Of a DNA stretch of 32,795 nucleotides, positions 9,111 to 18,019 are shown one piece after another. Positions within the stretch are counted from its first letter, which is position 1. Each line of letters begins with the position of its first letter. The stretch comes from CAUTXO01 sp963542625. GTDB lineage: Bacteria; Campylobacterota; Campylobacteria; Campylobacterales; SZUA-545. The stretch lies in assembly GCA_963542625.1 (NCBI GenBank), contig CAUTXO010000015.1, positions 1 to 32,795 on the forward strand, written 5' to 3'. The notes below the pieces were generated by a model. The model did no database searches, had not been told where the DNA came from, and saw only the letters and a list, made by a program, of their open reading frames with translations. A program made the position numbers and the translations under genes.

Positions 9111-10563
9111 GCTGTCTTTTTTAGTTCTTAACATTCCAAGCCTGCTTCCTATGCTGGTTTTAATTGGCGGCGCGACGTTTATTTTGCTCCTTGGCGTGTT
9201 TAAAAGGGGCGGGCGCGGGCTTTTTGCTAGCCTTTCTATCTTTACGCTTGCTGTTTCTTTGTTTCTTTGCCTGAATTATTCTTACGATGAAAACGGCTTT
9301 TTTGATATGCTTTTGCTAGATGGCTTGTCGCGGCTTTCTATGGCGTTTATGCTGCTTGGCGCGTTGCTATTTTTGCCGCTTGCGCTTAGCAAAAGATCCT
9401 TTAGCGAATACGATCTTGGCGAATTTTACGCGCTGTTTTTGTATATGATGGCGGGCTTTTCGTTTATGGTTTCATCAAATAATTTGGTAGTGATCTTCAT
9501 CGGGCTTGAGACGGCAAGCCTTGCGCTTTACGTGCTTATCGCGCTACATAAAAAGGAAAAATCCCTAGAAGCGGCGATTAAATATTTTATTTTAGGCTCT
9601 CTAAGCGCGGCGTTTTTTGGCTTTGGCTCGATGATTTTTTACCTAATGACGGGTTCTGTGGATCTTGGCGCTATCAAAACGTCCATTTTATCCGCTGAGG
9701 ATCTGAACTTGTTTATGCTAGTTACTGGCTTTGCATTTATCGCGGCGTCTATTGGCTTTAAGCTCTCCCTTGTGCCGTTTCACTCTTGGGTGCCTGATGT
9801 GTATCAAGGCTCAAGCGCGGCGACGGCTGGCTTTATCTCCGTTGTGCCAAAGGTGGCGGGCTTTGTGGTGGCGTTGCGATTTTTTGCCTTTTTAGCGGAT
9901 ATGGATAACGGCATTATCGCTTCCTTGCTATGGATCTTGGCTGTTTTTACGATGACATTTGGCAACGTTTTGGCGCTGGTGCAAGAAGACGTAAAACGAA
10001 TGCTAGCTTATAGCTCCATTTCTCACGCGGGCTTTGTGCTAGCGGCTTTGGTGATGGGAAGCACGGCGGCGAATGCAAACTTGTTTTTGTATTGGTTTTT
10101 GTTCCTTTTTACCAATCTTGGCGCTTTTACCTTGCTTTGGGCGGTTGCAAAGTCAAACGGATCTAGCGTTAGTTACCCTTTTGAAAATTTTTCCGGGCTT
10201 GTGGGATCTAGCCCCGTTTTTGCCATCATCGGCGCGATTTTTATGCTTAGCCTTGCTGGCATTCCGCCCTTTGCGCTTTACTGGGGCAAGATCTTTTTGA
10301 TTTCTGAAGCAATCAACACGGAGCATTTTTACCTTGGCTTTATTATGATCCTAAACAGCGCGATAGCGGTTTATTACTACCTAAAACTCGTGGTTTATAT
10401 GTTTTTAAAGCCCGCGCAAGCTCACGCGCTCGCGCCGCAAAAGGCGAATTTGCCGGTTAAGATCTTGCTTGGCGCAGCGGCCGGCTTTGTATTGACGCTA
10501 TTTTTGTTTATAGACGACGCCCTAGCTTACGCCACCGCGCTACTTGGCGCAAGCGGTTTTTAA
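9097..10563 (+). CDS. nuoN: NADH-quinone oxidoreductase subunit N (complex I, antiporter-like)
   Basis: The third antiporter-like subunit has 488 aa and is the last nuo gene. E138 (GLETASLALY) and K222 (GFKLSLVPFHSWVPD) are the conserved channel residues. Translation starts inside the end of nuoM behind an AGGGGG sequence. Only 18 bases separate its TAA from the pflA start, so pflA is probably read from the same transcript. Confidence 0.95.
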   Translation: MKPIELSFLVLNIPSLLPMLVLIGGATFILLLGVFKRGGRGLFASLSIFTLAVSLFLCLNYSYDENGFFDMLLLDGLSRLSMAFMLLGALLFLPLALSKRSFSEYDLGEFYALFLYMMAGFSFMVSSNNLVVIFIGLETASLALYVLIALHKKEKSLEAAIKYFILGSLSAAFFGFGSMIFYLMTGSVDLGAIKTSILSAEDLNLFMLVTGFAFIAASIGFKLSLVPFHSWVPDVYQGSSAATAGFISVVPKVAGFVVALRFFAFLADMDNGIIASLLWILAVFTMTFGNVLALVQEDVKRMLAYSSISHAGFVLAALVMGSTAANANLFLYWFLFLFTNLGAFTLLWAVAKSNGSSVSYPFENFSGLVGSSPVFAIIGAIFMLSLAGIPPFALYWGKIFLISEAINTEHFYLGFIMILNSAIAVYYYLKLVVYMFLKPAQAHALAPQKANLPVKILLGAAAGFVLTLFLFIDDALAYATALLGASGF

Positions 10564-10581
10564 AACGGGCTAGCCTGATGG

Positions 10582-13032
10582 GTGCGTGGCGTGTTTAAAA
10601 GGTTGCTTGTTTTTTTTGCTGCCCCGCTTGCACTCTTTTCCCTTAGCCTTGTGGTTTCTCGCGGGAGTTATAACGACGAAAAATATTCCGTCATTGAGCT
10701 TGAAAGGCTAGAGCCCTTTTTGTGCAAGGAGATCTACGAAGAAACAAAAACGCAGGCAGATTTTTTATGCACGTTTTCTAAGATCCCGCTCACGCGCCCG
10801 GTTGAATCACAAAACGATTTTTTCTACATCAAGCCTTACACTAAGGATAAGATCTTTCATCTTTTGATCCAGCCAAAACACAAGGCGGTTTTGATCCCGC
10901 AGCTTGAGTCTATGCTAGAAGCTAAGAGCCTTTATGAAGAAGAGCCGCGCGGGTATAGGAAGTGGATTGTTGTGGGGTATGAAAAAAATCCGCCCTTTTT
11001 GCAGCGCCAAAAAAATGAGGGCATAAATTTTGCCATCAAAATGGACGCTGGATCCTTGCCATCTGTGGGCGCGCTAAATATTGAAGGCGAGCCAATTAGC
11101 AGCCTTGATAACGCCGATTTTAAAGAATTCAATGCCTTTGAAAAGATGTTTAATGACGGCGATTATTCCGATTTGTTGCGGCGCATAAACACCAAATTAG
11201 AGCGCAAAGAAATAAACAAACTTTTTATGCCCGAGATCCTAGCGCTAAAAATCAAAACGCTTGTTATTTTAGGCAGGGAGCCTAGGGAGATTTTGGAGTC
11301 TGGCATTCCGTGGGTGGAGAGCTACACATCGCATAAGGATCTGCCAGAGATTATGCTACGCGTGGCGCAGGCGTATATGAAGCTTGGCATCGTGCAAGAG
11401 GGTATGAAGCTTTTTAACGCGCTTATCCGCGAGTATCCGGGCAATTCTTACGCCGAGCTTGCGATGATTTATAGCGGCGAAAAACTGCAAAAAGAGGGCA
11501 AGGTTAGCTCGGCTAAGGCGCTTTATGAGAAGGTTCTTTACTCATCAGATGATGTTGATGTGGCGTCTTTGGCGGCGTTTAATCTAGCCAACTACTACCT
11601 TTTGAGCGATGACGTTAAAGCTGCGTCTGGGTTTTTTGAGAAAATCATCACGTCAAATCCTAAATTTTTTGCCGCGGATTTTAAGAAGTATTACAACCTA
11701 GCAAAGGAATTGGCGCAAAGAAAATCCTACAAAACAGCCGGTATGCTTGCAAAGGAGCTTTTGGGCTTTTTAGACCAAAACAACAAAGAATATCCCGCGC
11801 TTTTGCTCGCGACGGCGCGGTGGGAAAAAGACGGCGGGGATTTTAACATCTCCGCCGAGCATTACGCGATGTATCTTGATAAATACCCGTATATGAAAAA
11901 CGCCGCAGAAGTTAAACGGGAGCTGGATTTCTTAGAGTTTCAAATGGATGCGGGCAACGATAGCCAAAAACTAGCGCTTTATGACAAGATAATAGACGCT
12001 TACTCAGGCGAGCAGATTGCAAACGACGCCTTGCATAGAAAGATGTTGCTCTTTTACAAAAACAACCTTTACGAGCAAATGCAAGCCACGCTAAAGAGCT
12101 TTGAGAGCCTAGATGGCGCGGTTTATTCAGGGCTTGCTGAAGACGTCAAGCGCATAACAAGGAAGCTAGCAAAGCACTATCTAAGCCGCTCGCGTTGCAA
12201 GGAAGCCATAGATTACATCAACGGCTATGATTTGCTTTTGCCCTACACGCTTGATGAGAGTATCTTTGCTTGCGCGAAAAAGGTTGGCGATTACGACCTA
12301 GCGCTTAAGATCTCTAGGGGCTACATAGAAAGAACGAGCCCGGCGCAGTCGGTGCGCTGGCAAGAAAACGAGCTTAGAGTGCTTTTTGACGCTTCAAAAT
12401 ACGAGGATTTTTTGTTAAAGGCTAGCCGGCTTATCAATATGCAAAAACTCCTCAAGCTAAGGCCTGCTGAAGATATTTTGCGCGGGTTTTTTAAGGCAAA
12501 CCTTGCGCTTGGCAAAACGCCGGCGCTAAGGGGTGCGCTTGAAGATTACAAAAAATACTATCCGTCATCGCCCGGGCTTTTGGATCTTTACAAAGACGCG
12601 GTTGAAGTGTATTTAAAAAGCGGCGAGACAGATCTTGCAATGCATTACGCGCAGCTACTACTAAACGCGCAGCGGTTTTTGGGCGTTTCCACCTTTAGCC
12701 CCTTTGTGGAATTTGCGCTTATTCAAAGCGGCGCTTCAAAAGAAGTGGCGGTGGATTTGCTCCAAGATCTTGCCCCGCCAAAGGTGGAAGCAAGGCATTA
12801 CAACAAGATTTTATTCACGCTTGGCGAGCTTTACGAGCAAACGGGCAGGGCAGATCTTGCGCACCAGAGCTTTTTAAAATGCGCGCAGACTTCATACGAT
12901 GATGAATTTTTGCCGCTTTGCAAGGCTAGATCTGACGCAAACAGCACGGCCGCGGCTGGTGCAAACGGTGCAAGCACGAGCGTAGGTGCAGGCGCAGGCG
13001 CTAGCGCCGACGAAAACTCTATCGCGCAATAG
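10582..13032 (+). CDS. pflA: PflA-like periplasmic TPR protein of the flagellar motor
   Basis: This protein of about 816 aa begins with a basic-then-hydrophobic signal sequence (residues 1 to about 25), followed by helical repeats. TPR-like pairs are clearest at about residues 250-390 and again near 755-790. In C. jejuni and H. pylori the gene after nuoN is pflA. Its product is a periplasmic scaffold of the wide Campylobacterota motor and is needed for motility though not for filament assembly. Synteny, length and architecture all agree. The C-terminal 30 residues are Ala/Gly/Ser-rich and look disordered. The GTG at 10582 is used as start because it opens the signal peptide; a GTG at 10591 is also possible, and neither has a strong ribosome site. 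Confidence 0.82.
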   Translation: MRGVFKRLLVFFAAPLALFSLSLVVSRGSYNDEKYSVIELERLEPFLCKEIYEETKTQADFLCTFSKIPLTRPVESQNDFFYIKPYTKDKIFHLLIQPKHKAVLIPQLESMLEAKSLYEEEPRGYRKWIVVGYEKNPPFLQRQKNEGINFAIKMDAGSLPSVGALNIEGEPISSLDNADFKEFNAFEKMFNDGDYSDLLRRINTKLERKEINKLFMPEILALKIKTLVILGREPREILESGIPWVESYTSHKDLPEIMLRVAQAYMKLGIVQEGMKLFNALIREYPGNSYAELAMIYSGEKLQKEGKVSSAKALYEKVLYSSDDVDVASLAAFNLANYYLLSDDVKAASGFFEKIITSNPKFFAADFKKYYNLAKELAQRKSYKTAGMLAKELLGFLDQNNKEYPALLLATARWEKDGGDFNISAEHYAMYLDKYPYMKNAAEVKRELDFLEFQMDAGNDSQKLALYDKIIDAYSGEQIANDALHRKMLLFYKNNLYEQMQATLKSFESLDGAVYSGLAEDVKRITRKLAKHYLSRSRCKEAIDYINGYDLLLPYTLDESIFACAKKVGDYDLALKISRGYIERTSPAQSVRWQENELRVLFDASKYEDFLLKASRLINMQKLLKLRPAEDILRGFFKANLALGKTPALRGALEDYKKYYPSSPGLLDLYKDAVEVYLKSGETDLAMHYAQLLLNAQRFLGVSTFSPFVEFALIQSGASKEVAVDLLQDLAPPKVEARHYNKILFTLGELYEQTGRADLAHQSFLKCAQTSYDDEFLPLCKARSDANSTAAAGANGASTSVGAGAGASADENSIAQ

Positions 13033-13070
13033 GGCTTAGATCTAAGATCTTAGCCCTAGATCTTAGATCT
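13032..13070 (+). terminator. AGATCT-based hairpin pair after pflA
   Basis: AGATCTAAGATCT (13038-13050) is followed after seven bases by its exact reverse complement (13058-13070), a perfect 13-bp stem. An overlapping alternative stem pairs GGGCT with AGCCC across 13032-13056. The two are mutually exclusive. There is no T-run after the stem, so it is not a textbook intrinsic terminator, but its position right after the stop codon suggests a 3'-end role. Confidence 0.5.
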
Positions 13071-13104
13071 CCGCGCCCATAGATCGGCGCTATTTAAAAC
13101 AAAC

Positions 13105-13132
13105 TATTATAGAATTTGCGCTCCAAAGAAGG
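13105..13132 (+). promoter_or_regulatory. Likely -10 element and ribosome site for the amino-acid ABC operon
   Basis: TATTATAGAAT at 13105-13115 supplies a -10-like sequence in an AT-rich stretch, about 20-30 bases upstream of the ATG at 13136. AAGAAGG at 13126-13132 is the ribosome site. No clear -35 is seen, which is usual for Campylobacter sigma-70 promoters. Confidence 0.45.
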
Positions 13133-13135
13133 TAA

Positions 13136-13876
13136 ATGCAAAACTTTATTATCCAAATTAAAAATGTCAATAAATATTACGGCGGCTTGCACGTTTTAAA
13201 GGGCATAGATCTAAGCGTCGCGCGCGGCGAGATTGTGGTAATTTGCGGGCCTAGCGGGTCGGGAAAATCCACGCTTATCCGCACGATGAACGGCCTAGAA
13301 GAAATAGACAGCGGCGAGATTATCATAGACGGCTTTCACATTCACAAAACCGCTAAGGATCTTAAGGCGGTGCGCAGCGAGGTCGGTATGGTTTTTCAGC
13401 ATTTTAATTTGTTTCCGCACCTGACAATCCTAGAAAACATCACGCTTGCGCCAACTCTTGTGCGCAAGATCCCAAAGCAAGAAGCCCAAAGCCAAGCCTT
13501 AGAGCTACTAAAAAAAGTGCGTTTGCAGGATAAGGCGGGCAACTATCCAAAGGATCTAAGCGGCGGGCAAAAACAGCGCGTGGCAATTGCTAGGAGCCTT
13601 GCGATGACGCCTAAGATCTTGCTCTTTGACGAGCCAACTTCGGCGCTAGATCCAGAGACAATCGGCGATGTGCTTGCGGTGATGAAAACCCTTGCGCTTG
13701 AAAATTACACGATTGTTTGCGTTACGCACGAGATGGGCTTTGCGAAAGAAGTTGGCGATAGGATTATTTTTATGGACGAGGGCAAGATCCTAGAGCAGGG
13801 CGAGCCAGACGAGTTTTTCGCTAGCCCAAAAAACCCGCGCACAAAACAATTTTTGCAACAGATCTTAAAACACTAA
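13136..13876 (+). CDS. Polar amino-acid ABC importer, ATP-binding subunit
   Basis: This 246-aa ATPase of the GlnQ/HisP/PebC class energises amino-acid import. Walker A is at residues 38-46 (GPSGSGKST), the Q-loop at Q88, and the LSGGQKQRV signature from 141. Walker B ILLFDEP has D165/E166, and the switch histidine is H198. All are intact. It is the first gene of a compact operon with a binding protein and a permease. The exact amino acid cannot be read from the sequence; Gln, Asp/Glu, Cys or basic amino acids are all possible. Confidence 0.93.
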   Translation: MQNFIIQIKNVNKYYGGLHVLKGIDLSVARGEIVVICGPSGSGKSTLIRTMNGLEEIDSGEIIIDGFHIHKTAKDLKAVRSEVGMVFQHFNLFPHLTILENITLAPTLVRKIPKQEAQSQALELLKKVRLQDKAGNYPKDLSGGQKQRVAIARSLAMTPKILLFDEPTSALDPETIGDVLAVMKTLALENYTIVCVTHEMGFAKEVGDRIIFMDEGKILEQGEPDEFFASPKNPRTKQFLQQILKH

Positions 13877-13886
13877 AGGATAAAAA

Positions 13887-14687
13887 ATGAAAAAACTATT
13901 GCTACTACTTGCTTTGGCGGTGAATTTTTTTGCCGCAGACGCAAGGGGCTCAACCCTTAGCAAGATAGTTCAAAACGGCGAGCTAAGAGTAGGGCTAGAT
14001 CCTGGCTATATGCCATTTGAAATGCGCGACAAACGCGGTCAGATTATAGGCTATGACGTGGATCTTGCAAAGAAAATCGCCAAAGAAATGGGCGTGAAGC
14101 TTACCATTGTGCCGACATCGTTTGACGGTATCATCGGCGGGCTACTTTCGGATAAGTTCGATATGATAATTTCTGCCATCACCATTACGCAGGCTAGGAA
14201 TTTACAGGTGAATTTTTCCGAGCCTTACGTCGTTATAGGTCAAACCTTGCTTGTGAATAAGGCGCTAAAAAATAAGATTAAAAAGGTTTCAGATCTTGAC
14301 GACAAAAAGTATAAAATTGTTACAAAGCTTGGCGTAACGGGCGAGATTGTTGCCAAAAAATACTTCAAAAACGCAAAAATCGTAACCTTTGATACGGAGT
14401 CAGACGCCCTTAGCGAGGTGCTAAATTCTAAGGCCGACGCCTTTATTTACGACCAGCCATACAACATACTTTTTATGACGGACAAGGGCAAAGACCGGCT
14501 CATTCATTACGACACGCCGCTTAGTTACGAGCCCCTAGCCATCGCCATTAGAAAGGGCGACCCAGATTTTTTGAACTGGCTTAATAATTTTATGCGCCAA
14601 ATTAAAGAAGATAAGATAGAAAATTTTCACCGCAATTTGTATGACAAATGGTTAAAAGACACGGCTTGGTTTCAAAAAGTTAAGTAA
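13887..14687 (+). CDS. Amino-acid ABC transporter periplasmic binding protein
   Basis: This 266-aa protein has a signal peptide of about 20 residues and then a family-3 solute-binding fold. It opens with ELRVGLDPGYMPFEM and contains the GYDVDLAKKIAKEMGVK motif typical of polar amino-acid binders. It has no lipobox cysteine, so it should be free in the periplasm. AAAGGATAAAAA precedes the ATG, ten bases after the ATPase stop. The last base of its TAA is the first base of the permease ATG. Confidence 0.92.
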   Translation: MKKLLLLLALAVNFFAADARGSTLSKIVQNGELRVGLDPGYMPFEMRDKRGQIIGYDVDLAKKIAKEMGVKLTIVPTSFDGIIGGLLSDKFDMIISAITITQARNLQVNFSEPYVVIGQTLLVNKALKNKIKKVSDLDDKKYKIVTKLGVTGEIVAKKYFKNAKIVTFDTESDALSEVLNSKADAFIYDQPYNILFMTDKGKDRLIHYDTPLSYEPLAIAIRKGDPDFLNWLNNFMRQIKEDKIENFHRNLYDKWLKDTAWFQKVK

Positions 14688-15634
14688 TGGCTAGAAAGAA
14701 AACCTTGTTGCAAAACAAACCGCTGGGGCATTTGGGCGCTTTGGCGTTTTTTGTTTTGCTTGGATACTTTTTTTACTACGCCGCGTCTGAAATTAATTAC
14801 GAATGGAAATGGACGAGCGTCCCGAAGTATTTTGTTTTTACAGAGACCAAAAAAATAACCGCCGCTAGCGACGGCGAATGCCGAATTGAAAACGGCAAAC
14901 TGTTTCTTGACGGCGCTTTGGTGGAGTTTGCGGATTACGACCTAAGCGTTAAGCACGGGGATCTTGTCTATGAAGGCGACACGCTTGCGCTCAAAACAAG
15001 CCTTAAGCCAGGCCCCATTTTGCTAGGGCTTTGGGTTACGCTAAAAATCTCCTTTTTTAGCGCGCTGCTTACCTTTGCCATTGGCATCGTCGCCGCGGCG
15101 TTTAAGCTAAGCGGCGTTGTTTTTTTAGAAGATCTGGCGCGGGTTTATGTGAGCGTCATACGTGGCACGCCTTTGTTGGTGCAGATCTTTTTGTTTTACT
15201 TCATCGTCGCAAATATATTTGAGCTGGATAGATTTGTAGCCGGCGTGCTCTCGCTTGGCATATTTTTTGGCGCGTATATGGCAGAAGTTTTGCGCGGCGC
15301 GATTATTTCAATAGACAAAGGGCAAACAGAAGCCGCCGTATCGCTTGGCATTAGCAAGTTTAACACTATGCGCTACATCATTTTTCCGCAAAGCCTAAAG
15401 CGCGCCTTGCCGACTTTGGTAAATGAAATGATACCGCTTGTTAAAGACTCATCGTTAGTTTCTGTAATAGCTATTACAGATCTAACAAAAGTAGGCAGGG
15501 AGATTGTTTCAAACACTTTCAGCCCTTTTGAAACGTGGATAGTCATTGCCTTTGTGTATTTTTCAATCACGTTTGCGCTTGGCGTTCTTGGCTTTTACTT
15601 GGAAAAATATTTTTCACGCAAGGGCGGTTTTTGA
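14687..15634 (+). CDS. Amino-acid ABC transporter permease with N-terminal extracytoplasmic insert
   Basis: A 315-aa HisM/GlnP-family permease. The EAA-loop region (QTEAAVSLGISKFNTMRYIIFPQ) and the VKDSSLVSVIA segment are characteristic. Unlike short GlnP proteins, it has a first helix at about residues 17-36 and then about 80 hydrophilic residues before the core helices start. That insert probably faces the periplasm. Only one permease gene is present, so a homodimer is likely. Its stop overlaps the TTG start of the LysE-family gene. Confidence 0.9.
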   Translation: MARKKTLLQNKPLGHLGALAFFVLLGYFFYYAASEINYEWKWTSVPKYFVFTETKKITAASDGECRIENGKLFLDGALVEFADYDLSVKHGDLVYEGDTLALKTSLKPGPILLGLWVTLKISFFSALLTFAIGIVAAAFKLSGVVFLEDLARVYVSVIRGTPLLVQIFLFYFIVANIFELDRFVAGVLSLGIFFGAYMAEVLRGAIISIDKGQTEAAVSLGISKFNTMRYIIFPQSLKRALPTLVNEMIPLVKDSSLVSVIAITDLTKVGREIVSNTFSPFETWIVIAFVYFSITFALGVLGFYLEKYFSRKGGF

Positions 15635-16242
15635 GCCATTTTTACCTTAACGGTTTTCTTTTGACGCTCTCGTTAATCGTGGCAATCGGCGCACAAAACG
15701 CCTATATTTTAAAGGTTGGAATTTGCAGGCAGCACGTTTTAATCGTCGTGCTATTCGCGATTTTTTTTGACGTCATCTTAATTGGCAGCGGGATCTTTGG
15801 CGTTGCCTTGCTAGCCAAAAAATCAGATCTTTTAATTCACATTTTGAGAATAACGGGCGCGGCTTTTTTGCTTTTTTATTCCGCGTTTTCGTTTTACAAG
15901 GTGTTTTCAAAAAGAGCCTTAATTCTTGACGGTGTGGCTAATGTATCCATAAAAAAATCCCTAGCGCTTTTGGCGGCTTTTACATTTTTAAACCCGCACT
16001 CATACCTAGATACCGTTGTGCTGATAGGCTCTCTTGGCGCCACATTCAGCCAAGACGCGCACAGGGTCTATTTCTTTTTTGGCGCCATTAGCGCCTCTAT
16101 TGTTTGGTTTTTTTCGCTTGGGTTTGGCGCCGGATTTTTATCCTTTGCCTTTGAAAAACCCATCACGTGGAAGATCCTAGACACAATCATCGGCGCCTTT
16201 ATGCTCTACCTTGCCGCCGGTATTATCAAAATTTATTTCTAA
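15631..16242 (+). CDS. LysE/ArgO-family amino-acid exporter
   Basis: This 203-aa membrane protein has about six hydrophobic helices. The N-terminal NGFLLTLSLIVAIGAQNAYILKVG matches the LysE/ArgO signature, and NPHSYLDTVV is the second conserved loop. I start it at the TTG at 15631, because the TTGA overlaps the permease stop, AAGGGCGG sits at 15620-15627, and the protein then begins exactly where family members begin. The longer upstream frame is inside the permease gene. An exporter coupled to an importer of the same chemical class suggests control of the intracellular amino-acid pool; the substrate (Lys/Arg likely) is inferred from family. The gene overlaps convergent mqnA by four bases. 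Confidence 0.88.
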   Translation: MSHFYLNGFLLTLSLIVAIGAQNAYILKVGICRQHVLIVVLFAIFFDVILIGSGIFGVALLAKKSDLLIHILRITGAAFLLFYSAFSFYKVFSKRALILDGVANVSIKKSLALLAAFTFLNPHSYLDTVVLIGSLGATFSQDAHRVYFFFGAISASIVWFFSLGFGAGFLSFAFEKPITWKILDTIIGAFMLYLAAGIIKIYF

Positions 16243-16913
16243 TCCGCGCTAAGCATTTTGTTCGGGGTTGTTCTTGATAGGAAAAAGAATTTTTTGAGTG
16301 CTAGTTTTTCTTTTGCGCCAATCTTATACGAGATGACTTTTAGGTAGTCTAGGATCTCGCGCGGGGGGATTTGCGTTTTTTGCGCTTGGCGGTTTAGAAT
16401 GTAGCGCGGGATCTTGACCCTTTGGCGCAAAAAGCTGGCGCTAATTTTTTTAACAAGCCGGCAATTTCTCACGCAGCAAAGCCGCGCAAACACAAAGGGC
16501 AGCCCGGTTTTTTCTTGCCAAAGCAAGGCAAGATCTAGGGCGGTTTTGTCTTCTAGCCAGAGCTTAAGCCCCCTATCGCCGATGACGACTTCTCCTTTTA
16601 CGTTTAGGATCCGCGCTAGCTCGTTTGATGTGTTTGACGCCGCGTCAGCGCGCAAGCTTTTGCCGGGCTTAACAAGCACGCTGCGGACTTCTTTTTTGGC
16701 GATTATACCCGCGTTAAAACAGGTTTTGCCCTTAGATCTGATGCTTGAAATAAAGCCCGCATCAACGCGCCTAGCCCTTAGAGCGCTATTGATAGCCGAC
16801 GGCACGCCAACCTTATTAAAAAACGCTGCGCGCTGGCTTGAATGCCTTAAGCGGCGCTTCATAAACACCAAAAACGGCAGCAAGTTTAGGTAGTCTATTT
16901 TTCCAAAGATCAT
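16239..16913 (-). CDS. mqnA: MqnA, chorismate dehydratase (futalosine menaquinone pathway)
   Basis: This 224-aa protein starts with FGKIDYLNLLPF and has VPSAINSAL and DAGFISSIRS, the hallmark substrate-cleft motifs of the MqnA family, which has a periplasmic-binding-protein-like fold. MqnA converts chorismate to 3-[(1-carboxyvinyl)oxy]benzoate, the first step of the futalosine route to menaquinone used by Campylobacterota. The protein is somewhat short but complete, ending in the LDYLKVISYKIG segment usual for the C-terminus. Its ATG overlaps the tgt stop (ATGA), so the two are co-translated. Confidence 0.85.
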   Translation of the reverse strand: MIFGKIDYLNLLPFLVFMKRRLRHSSQRAAFFNKVGVPSAINSALRARRVDAGFISSIRSKGKTCFNAGIIAKKEVRSVLVKPGKSLRADAASNTSNELARILNVKGEVVIGDRGLKLWLEDKTALDLALLWQEKTGLPFVFARLCCVRNCRLVKKISASFLRQRVKIPRYILNRQAQKTQIPPREILDYLKVISYKIGAKEKLALKKFFFLSRTTPNKMLSAD

Positions 16914-18019
16914 TCGTAAAAATCTTTCTTAAATTCTTGCCACCTGTTCTCTAAAATCGCCGCGCGCGCCTGCTGTGCTAGATCTAGGTAGTAGTGCAAG
17001 TTGTGGAGCGACGCAAGGCGGAAATACGTCATCTCGTGCGCTTTGATTAGGTGGTGCAAATACCCGCGCGAATAATGCGTGCAGGTGTAGCAGCCGCAAG
17101 CTTCATCAATTGGGCGCTCGTCTTCTCTAAAGGCGCTGTTTTTGATGTTTAGGCGCCCGGTGCTTGTAAAAAGCGTGCCGTTGCGCGCGTTTCTTGTTGG
17201 CATTACGCAATCAAACATATCCACGCCGCGGTCTATGCCCTCTACTAGATCTTGCGGCGTGCCTACACCCATTAGGTATCTTGGCTTATCTTGCGGCAAA
17301 AGCGGTAGCGTAAAATCCAGCGTTTCATACATCGCGCTGTTTGGTTCGCCAACGCTAAGCCCCCCGATTGCAAAGCCGTCAAAGGTCTTGCCCGCGTAAA
17401 AGGTGTTTGTAAGCTCAAGCGCGGATCTAGTTCTAAGCTCCTTATCCACCCCGCCTTGCACGATGGCAAAGAGATTTTGCCGCCCGTCTTGGCGCACGCT
17501 CTCGTGGTATTCAAGCGCTAGTTTTGCCCAGCGGCTTGTCCTAGCCACTGAATTTGCAACGCGCGCCTTATCCGCTGGGAGCGCTACAAGATCATCAAGC
17601 ACCATCATAATGTCGCTGCCTAGCTTTCGTTGAATGTCTATGACTTTGTCGTAAGAAAAAAAGTGCCGGCTGCCGTCTATGTGGCTTTTAAAGGCTATGC
17701 CATCTTCGCTTGTTTTGCCGCTAAGGCTAAAGGCTTGAAAGCCGCCGCTGTCTGTTAGGTAGCTGTTTTTAAAGCCCGTAAAGCCCCTTAGCCCGCCAAA
17801 GCGCTCCACCACGTCCGCGCCCGGCTTTAAATACAAATGATACGTGTTAGCCAAGATGATCTTTGGGTCTAAAAACCGCTCAAGATCCACGCTATCTAGC
17901 GATTTCACGCACGCGGCTGTCCCCACGGGCATAAAAACGGGCGTTTGAATTTCGTTCGTTGCTGTTTGGATTAGCCCAGCGCGCGCTCTGCCGTCGGTGT
18001 TTTGTAGTGTAAAGATCAT
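16910..18019 (-). CDS. tgt: Queuine tRNA-ribosyltransferase (tRNA-guanine transglycosylase)
   Basis: This 369-aa TIM-barrel enzyme exchanges G34 for preQ1 in GUN-anticodon tRNAs. D90 in TDSGGFQ corresponds to the general acid/base Asp, and FDCVMPTRNARNG holds the catalytic nucleophile Asp and RNA-binding loop. The zinc site is CGCYTC plus a histidine in the following HHLIKAHEM helix. The start is taken at 18019 (MIFTLQNTDGRARAG), because it matches the family N-terminus and overlaps the upstream stop as ATGA. The longer frame to 18079 would add 20 residues read from the neighbouring gene. Confidence 0.95.
   Translation of the reverse strand: MIFTLQNTDGRARAGLIQTATNEIQTPVFMPVGTAACVKSLDSVDLERFLDPKIILANTYHLYLKPGADVVERFGGLRGFTGFKNSYLTDSGGFQAFSLSGKTSEDGIAFKSHIDGSRHFFSYDKVIDIQRKLGSDIMMVLDDLVALPADKARVANSVARTSRWAKLALEYHESVRQDGRQNLFAIVQGGVDKELRTRSALELTNTFYAGKTFDGFAIGGLSVGEPNSAMYETLDFTLPLLPQDKPRYLMGVGTPQDLVEGIDRGVDMFDCVMPTRNARNGTLFTSTGRLNIKNSAFREDERPIDEACGCYTCTHYSRGYLHHLIKAHEMTYFRLASLHNLHYYLDLAQQARAAILENRWQEFKKDFYE

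Noticed and set aside
16414..16893. 159-aa plus-strand frame opposite mqnA
   Set aside because: It is the antisense shadow of a gene with clear family motifs, and it has no family resemblance of its own.
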